Shown one piece after another: positions 24,001-27,938 of a stretch of DNA of 27,938 nt; the first letter of the stretch is position 1, and the number at the start of each line of letters is the position of its first letter. Both the position numbers and the translations under genes were made by a program. The stretch lies in the NCBI GenBank assembly GCA_023398615.1, contig JAEWSD010000178.1:1-27938 (forward strand), written 5' to 3'. Under the pieces are notes generated by a model. That model ran no database searches and was not told the origin of the DNA. It saw only the letters and a program-made list of their open reading frames with translations. This DNA is from Bacillota bacterium. GTDB taxonomy: Bacteria; Bacillota; Clostridia; Lachnospirales; Lachnospiraceae.

Positions 24001-24029
24001 ATTATACTCTTAATAAAATAGGGGGTCAA
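24001..24029 (-). promoter_or_regulatory. Strong promoter of the minus-strand MATE gene
   Basis: On the minus strand TTGACC (24024-24029) is followed after 17 bp by a perfect TATAAT (24001-24006). Transcription would start near 23994, about 55 bases before the chosen start codon. Confidence 0.75.
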
Positions 24030-24105
24030 GTGCATAATTCAATATCCATGCATTTTTCCAGGCAAAATCATGTTAAATTTAGCAATTTATTTACCATATT
24101 TCATG

Positions 24106-24114
24106 TGCTATAAT
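24106..24114 (+). promoter_or_regulatory. Extended -10 promoter of the Na/phosphate transporter gene
   Basis: TGCTATAAT is a perfect extended -10, and the 13 bases TGTGCTATAATAT are identical to the LacI-gene promoter near 7095. The leader has a small TGCTA/TAGCA dyad (24126-24138). The -35 region is poor. Confidence 0.55.
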
Positions 24115-24166
24115 ATCTTTATGTGTGCTATTTTAGCATAATATATTGAATTAAAGGAGCTGTGGT

Positions 24167-25933
24167 ATGAATTTTTTTAATTTACTAACTTTGATTGGCG
24201 GATTGGCTTTATTTTTGTATGGAATGAACACCATGGGGAACGGACTGGAGAAATCATCGGGAGGAAAGTTAGAGAAATTATTGGAAAAGCTGACCTCCAA
24301 TCCGTTGAAGGCCGTACTTTTGGGTCTGGGCGTAACGGCGGTCATACAGTCGTCCTCTGCGACAACGGTTATGGTTGTAGGCTTTGTTAATTCGGGTATT
24401 ATGCGGTTAACACAGGCAGTAGGGATCATTATGGGGGCTAATATCGGCACTACTGTTACGTCATGGATATTAAGTCTTTCCGGCATTGAAAGTAATAATT
24501 TCTATATACAATTGATGAAACCAACGACATTTTCGCCGATATTGGCTTTGATTGGTGTAATACTTCAATTATTTTGTAAAAATGAAAAGAAGAAGAGCAT
24601 CGGTTCTATCATGATAGGTTTTTCGATTTTAATGTTCGGTATGGAAACTATGAGTGATGCGGTAAAACCTCTGTCGGACGTACCGGAATTTACAAATATA
24701 TTAACGATGTTTTCACAGCCGCTGCTGGGTATGGCGGCCGGTGCCGTACTCACAGCAATTATACAAAGTTCTTCCGCATCCGTCGGAATTCTGCAGGCTT
24801 TATGTATGACAGGCTCTGTAAGCTTTGGTACCGCATTGCCGATCATAATGGGACAAAATATCGGAACCTGTATTACGGCTATCCTTTCTGCTATCGGCGC
24901 CAATAAAAATGCAAAAAGGGCCGCGCTGATTCATTTATATTTCAATCTGATCGGGACTTCATTGTTCATGATAGTATTTTATACCTTGAATGTGTTTGTG
25001 AAGTTTCACTTTTTAAGTGAGATGGCTAACCCGGCAGGGATTGCGATTATTCACAGTTTATTTAACATTAGCGCAACGATAATTTTACTGCCATTTTCCG
25101 GAGGACTGGTAAAGCTGGCATGTATTTCGATACCTGTGGAAAAACAAGGAGGCGAGGAATCGGTGAAGAATGATTTTCAGCTTTTGGATATTCGGTTCCT
25201 TGACAAAACATCGTTTGCAACGGAGCAATGTAAAAATGTTACTGTTAATATGGCGGAGCTTACCGGAAATTCATTGTTTAAAGCGATGGGATTATTGGAA
25301 AAGTACGATAAGGATATTGAGAAAGAGATCCGCGAAACAGAGGACAAAGTGGATACATATGAGGATGAGCTCGGGTCGTATCTTGTCAAATTAAGCAGCA
25401 AACATCTGTCGGAAAAGGATTCAAGAACCATATCTATTCTGCTGCACTGTATCGGTGATTTTGAACGTATTTCCGATCATGCGATTAATATTATGGAAGC
25501 GGCAATGGAAATGCATGATAAGGGATTGCGGTTTTCGGAGGAAGCATCGAAGGAAATTACAATATATACGGAGGCAATTAAAGAGATTGTAGCTACTTCC
25601 ATTCAGGTATTTAAGACGGATAATATTGCGCTGGCCTCTACGGTGGAACCTTTGGAAGAGGTGATAGACAGCCTGAATGAGAAGCTGAAAAAGAGGCATA
25701 TTAAACGCCTCAGAAATGGAAACTGTACGATTGAACTGGGCTTTGTCCTGTCGGATATTCTTAACAATTATGAAAGGATTGCAGACCATTGCTCCAATAT
25801 TGCGGTCTGGCTGCTCCATTCAAAGGAGGACGGTTTAGATACGCACGAATATCTTGACCGGATGAAACAGGAAGATAATGTTGAGTTTAAGAATCAATAT
25901 ATCCGGTTTAAGGAGAAATACCAGCTGCCGTAA
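24167..25933 (+). CDS. Na/Pi cotransporter family protein with PhoU-like domain
   Basis: This 588-aa membrane protein is a NptA/YjbB-like sodium-phosphate cotransporter. The two inverted membrane repeats each carry the signature QSSSA: QSSSATT (61-67) and QSSSAS (200-205). Each is paired with a glycine-rich GANIGTTVT or GQNIGTCIT segment. Membrane segments end near 325. The C-terminal ~240 residues are helical and PhoU-like, with LLHCIGDFERISDHAINI and LSDILNNYERIADHCSNI as the two metal-binding repeats. AAAGGAG precedes the ATG. It probably moves phosphate with sodium, with the PhoU domain regulating flux. Direction is uncertain because YjbB-type proteins can export phosphate. Confidence 0.9.
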   Translation: MNFFNLLTLIGGLALFLYGMNTMGNGLEKSSGGKLEKLLEKLTSNPLKAVLLGLGVTAVIQSSSATTVMVVGFVNSGIMRLTQAVGIIMGANIGTTVTSWILSLSGIESNNFYIQLMKPTTFSPILALIGVILQLFCKNEKKKSIGSIMIGFSILMFGMETMSDAVKPLSDVPEFTNILTMFSQPLLGMAAGAVLTAIIQSSSASVGILQALCMTGSVSFGTALPIIMGQNIGTCITAILSAIGANKNAKRAALIHLYFNLIGTSLFMIVFYTLNVFVKFHFLSEMANPAGIAIIHSLFNISATIILLPFSGGLVKLACISIPVEKQGGEESVKNDFQLLDIRFLDKTSFATEQCKNVTVNMAELTGNSLFKAMGLLEKYDKDIEKEIRETEDKVDTYEDELGSYLVKLSSKHLSEKDSRTISILLHCIGDFERISDHAINIMEAAMEMHDKGLRFSEEASKEITIYTEAIKEIVATSIQVFKTDNIALASTVEPLEEVIDSLNEKLKKRHIKRLRNGNCTIELGFVLSDILNNYERIADHCSNIAVWLLHSKEDGLDTHEYLDRMKQEDNVEFKNQYIRFKEKYQLP

Positions 25934-25947
25934 GTACAATAAAAAAT

Positions 25948-25963
25948 AGTTGACGTTACAACT
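25948..25963. promoter_or_regulatory. MarR-type operator 1
   Basis: AGTTGACGTTACAACT is an inverted repeat, AGTTG-6-CAACT, overlapping the -35 box. Read on the other strand it matches operator 2 (25984) at 13 of 16 positions. Confidence 0.6.
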
Positions 25964-25978
25964 AATTGGAGTTATACT
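25950..25978 (+). promoter_or_regulatory. Promoter of the MarR-MATE operon
   Basis: TTGACG (25950-25955) and TATACT (25973-25978) are spaced by 17 bp. Transcription would start near 25985, which is downstream of the first in-frame ATG at 25982 and so bears on the start of the MarR gene. Confidence 0.65.
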
Positions 25979-25983
25979 GAAAT

Positions 25984-25999
25984 GGTTGCAATGTCAACT
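25984..25999. promoter_or_regulatory. MarR-type operator 2
   Basis: GGTTGCAATGTCAACT holds the same GTTG-6-CAAC dyad as operator 1, centred 36 bp away, and covers the predicted transcription start. Two sites flanking the promoter suit autorepression by the MarR protein. Confidence 0.58.
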
Positions 26000-26035
26000 A
26001 TAAAACAAGATGGAAGGATTCAAAGAATAGGGATT

Positions 26036-26470
26036 ATGCAAAAACGTATAGGAAGGCTGATTTCAATTCTTTATAGAAAGAGTCAGATATTTTTAGGACA
26101 GGCTTTGAAGGCGTACGATATTACATCTGCCGAATATCCTGTTTTAATTGCCTTAAATAAAAAGGACGGCGTCACCCAGGAAGAACTGGTGTCCTACCTG
26201 TATCTGGATAAATCGGCAATTACGAGAGTAATACAGGGACTGGTAGAGAAAGAGTTTGTGACGAAAAGCAAAGATGAGGAGGATCAGAGATGCAACCGGA
26301 TCTATCTGACCGCAAAGGGATATGAAGTCCAGGCAAAGATAGAGAAAGCATTAAACGATTGGAATGTAATTTTAATGACGGGGATAGAGGAAGAAAAGGG
26401 GGAGAAAATATACGAAGTGCTTATGCACATGGCAGGGAATGTAAAGGAAGGATTCTTTCATAAAAAATAG
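26036..26470 (+). CDS. MarR-family regulator, probable repressor of the MATE pump
   Basis: This is a MarR-family winged-helix protein. The region ITSAEYPVLIALNKKDGVTQEELVSYLYLDKSAITRVIQGLVEKEFV is the DNA-binding helix set, followed by the wing KSKDEEDQRCNRIYLTAKG. The start at 26036 gives 144 residues, the usual length. In-frame ATGs at 25982 and 25991 would lengthen it to at most 162. The one at 25982 has a GGAG ten bases upstream but would precede the predicted transcription start, so I prefer the shorter form without certainty. It lies 36 bp before a MATE gene, the arrangement of mepR-mepA of Staphylococcus. It probably represses the pair and is released by a toxic ligand. Confidence 0.85.
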   Translation: MQKRIGRLISILYRKSQIFLGQALKAYDITSAEYPVLIALNKKDGVTQEELVSYLYLDKSAITRVIQGLVEKEFVTKSKDEEDQRCNRIYLTAKGYEVQAKIEKALNDWNVILMTGIEEEKGEKIYEVLMHMAGNVKEGFFHKK

Positions 26471-26506
26471 ACAGAAACTAATTTGCTTAATAACAGGAGA
26501 TAAAAG

Positions 26507-27877
26507 ATGGAAGAGAAAATAAATCATAATCCGTTAGGAACCGTACCGGTAGATAAATTACTGGGGAAGTTTGCGGTACCCAGTATCATTGCCATGCTGG
26601 TAAGCGCATTGTATAATATTGTTGACCAGTTCTTTATTGGAAGAAGCGTAGGGGAGTTGGGGAATGCGGCAACGAATATCGCATTTCCGCTTTCGATTTC
26701 CTGTGTGGCTATCGCACTGCTGTTTGGAATCGGCGGGGCGTCGGCCTTCAATCTTGCTATGGGTAAAGGAGAAAAGGACGAAGCGGTATATTATGCCGGT
26801 AATTCGGCGGTATTGTTATTTGGCCTGGGTGTGGTATTATGCATTACGGTACAGATCTTTTTAACACCGATGCTGAAATTTTTCGGAGCGCCTGCCGGGG
26901 TTCTGGGCTATGCCAAAGTATATACCCAGATTACCGCTTTCGGATTCCCTTTTCTTATTCTTGCAACAGGGGGAGGGCATCTGATACGTGCGGACGGAAG
27001 TCCTAAGTTTACTATGGTTTGTAATCTTACAGGAGCAGTCGTCAATACAATCCTGGATGCACTCTTTGTGTTTGGCTTCAATATGGGTATGGCGGGAGCT
27101 GCCGTTGCAACGATTATCGGCCAGATCATCTCAGGTGCGATGGCCTTCTATTATTTATGCCATTATAAGACGGCTGTCATTAAGAAAAAGCATTTAGTAC
27201 TGCAAAGGAAGTATGTGGGAAGAATTACCGCACTTGGAGCGGCACCCTGCAGCAACCAGCTTGCAATGATGGTGGTTCAGATCTTTATGAATAAATCACT
27301 GACACATTACGGTGCGTTATCCTCCTACGGGGAAGCCATTCCTTTGGCCAGTGCGGGAATTATAACGAAGGTGAACCAGGTATTTTTCTCCTTCATCATA
27401 GGAATATCACAGGGATTGCAGCCTATTGTAAGCTTTAACTATGGGGCAGGAAAGTATGCCCGCGTCAGGAGCGCATATGTTCGAGCAATATCCTACGGAT
27501 TTGGCTTGGCATTAACCGCATTTCTTTTGTTCCAGCTTATACCGCGGCAGATCATATCGCTGTTCGGGAACGGTTCAAGGGAATATTATCAGTTTGCCGA
27601 AAGCTATTTCAGGATATTTTTACTCTTCACATTCCTGAACTTTTTGCAGCCGATTACCTCCAATTTCTTCACAGCAATCGGCAAGCCGCAAAAGGGTATT
27701 TTCCTGTCACTGACCAGACAGATTCTGTTCCTGCTGCCGCTCCTTTTTATATTGCCGTTGTTTATCGGAATTGACGGTATACTGTATGCCGGACCGATTG
27801 CGGATTTTACTGCCGGAATGGTTGCCGTATTTATGATCGCAAAAGAATTGAAGGATAAACAGTACAGAGTAAAATAA
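26507..27877 (+). CDS. MATE-family efflux transporter, MepA-like
   Basis: This 456-aa protein has about twelve membrane segments. The N-terminus NPLGTVPVDKLLGKFAVPSIIAMLVSALYNIVDQFFIGRSVGELG is characteristic of MepA-type MATE pumps, and GISQGLQPIVSFNYGAGKY marks the second half. It should expel cationic or amphipathic compounds using an ion gradient. AGGAG lies seven bases before the ATG. Its partner upstream is the MarR regulator, and a terminator follows 18 bp after its stop. It is only distantly similar in sequence to the minus-strand MATE at 22584, so they are not a recent duplication. Confidence 0.9.
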   Translation: MEEKINHNPLGTVPVDKLLGKFAVPSIIAMLVSALYNIVDQFFIGRSVGELGNAATNIAFPLSISCVAIALLFGIGGASAFNLAMGKGEKDEAVYYAGNSAVLLFGLGVVLCITVQIFLTPMLKFFGAPAGVLGYAKVYTQITAFGFPFLILATGGGHLIRADGSPKFTMVCNLTGAVVNTILDALFVFGFNMGMAGAAVATIIGQIISGAMAFYYLCHYKTAVIKKKHLVLQRKYVGRITALGAAPCSNQLAMMVVQIFMNKSLTHYGALSSYGEAIPLASAGIITKVNQVFFSFIIGISQGLQPIVSFNYGAGKYARVRSAYVRAISYGFGLALTAFLLFQLIPRQIISLFGNGSREYYQFAESYFRIFLLFTFLNFLQPITSNFFTAIGKPQKGIFLSLTRQILFLLPLLFILPLFIGIDGILYAGPIADFTAGMVAVFMIAKELKDKQYRVK

Positions 27878-27895
27878 CAGGGACCAAAAAAGATT

Positions 27896-27938
27896 AAATT
27901 CCTTACTATCCTACTCGGATGGCAGGGAATTTTTTTTA
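27896..27938 (+). terminator. Rho-independent terminator after the MATE gene
   Basis: AATTCC pairs with GGAATT and CTATCC with GGATGG around a TACTC loop, with a partly mismatched TTA/CAG step between them, followed by a run of eight T. The window ends in the T-run. Confidence 0.8.

Noticed and set aside
1..27938. CRISPR array, insertion sequence or prophage
   Set aside because: No regularly spaced repeats, no transposase or integrase motifs and no terminal inverted repeats were seen on reading both strands.

Overview
The window looks like chromosomal DNA from an anaerobic Clostridia, most likely a Lachnospiraceae relative. The basis is moderate-to-low GC, strong AGGAGG-type ribosome sites, GTG/TTG starts, and a peptide-maturation gene set that I know mainly from Clostridia. 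I saw no rRNA, tRNA, CRISPR array, transposase or phage gene. All functional calls rest on reading motifs by eye; no database search was run.

Region A (1-7051, + strand) is a complete ribosomally made, post-translationally modified peptide (RiPP) cluster of the CcpM / CLI_3235 type. In order it holds a radical SAM/SPASM maturase, a TIGR04066-type maturation protein, an acyl-carrier-like protein that lacks the phosphopantetheine serine, a cytoplasmic subtilase fused to a second copy of the TIGR04066-like domain, a 68-residue precursor with two CxCxC motifs, and a NisT-like ABC exporter without a C39 peptidase domain. A good promoter flanked by two exact 12-bp direct repeats precedes it. A structured RNA and a possible 18-codon ORF lie between precursor and exporter.

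Region B (7183-22624) is a catabolic island with two divergent units. A LacI-family regulator faces the end of a minus-strand operon: acyl-CoA ligase, family I CoA-transferase, NAD-type 3-hydroxyacyl dehydrogenase, thiolase. The divergent plus-strand arm is a CdaR-type regulator, glycerate kinase, a KduD-like dehydrogenase, and a five-component LivHMGFK-type ABC importer, ending at a strong terminator; an acyl-CoA thioesterase follows. The two arms carry palindromic operators sharing an ACCGGT core, one just downstream of the ligase-operon promoter and one abutting the glycerate-kinase promoter. My best hypothesis is one CoA-dependent pathway for a 2-deoxy-aldonic acid such as 2-deoxyribonate: import, CoA activation, C3 oxidation, thiolysis to acetyl-CoA and glyceryl-CoA, release of glycerate, then phosphorylation. 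A simpler reading is separate 3-hydroxybutyrate and glycerate utilisation.

Region C (22584-27938) is transport and housekeeping: a minus-strand MATE exporter whose coding end overlaps the thioesterase tail-to-tail, a Na/phosphate cotransporter with a PhoU-like domain, and a MarR-MATE pair resembling mepRA, with two matching operator dyads in its promoter and a terminator at the window end.
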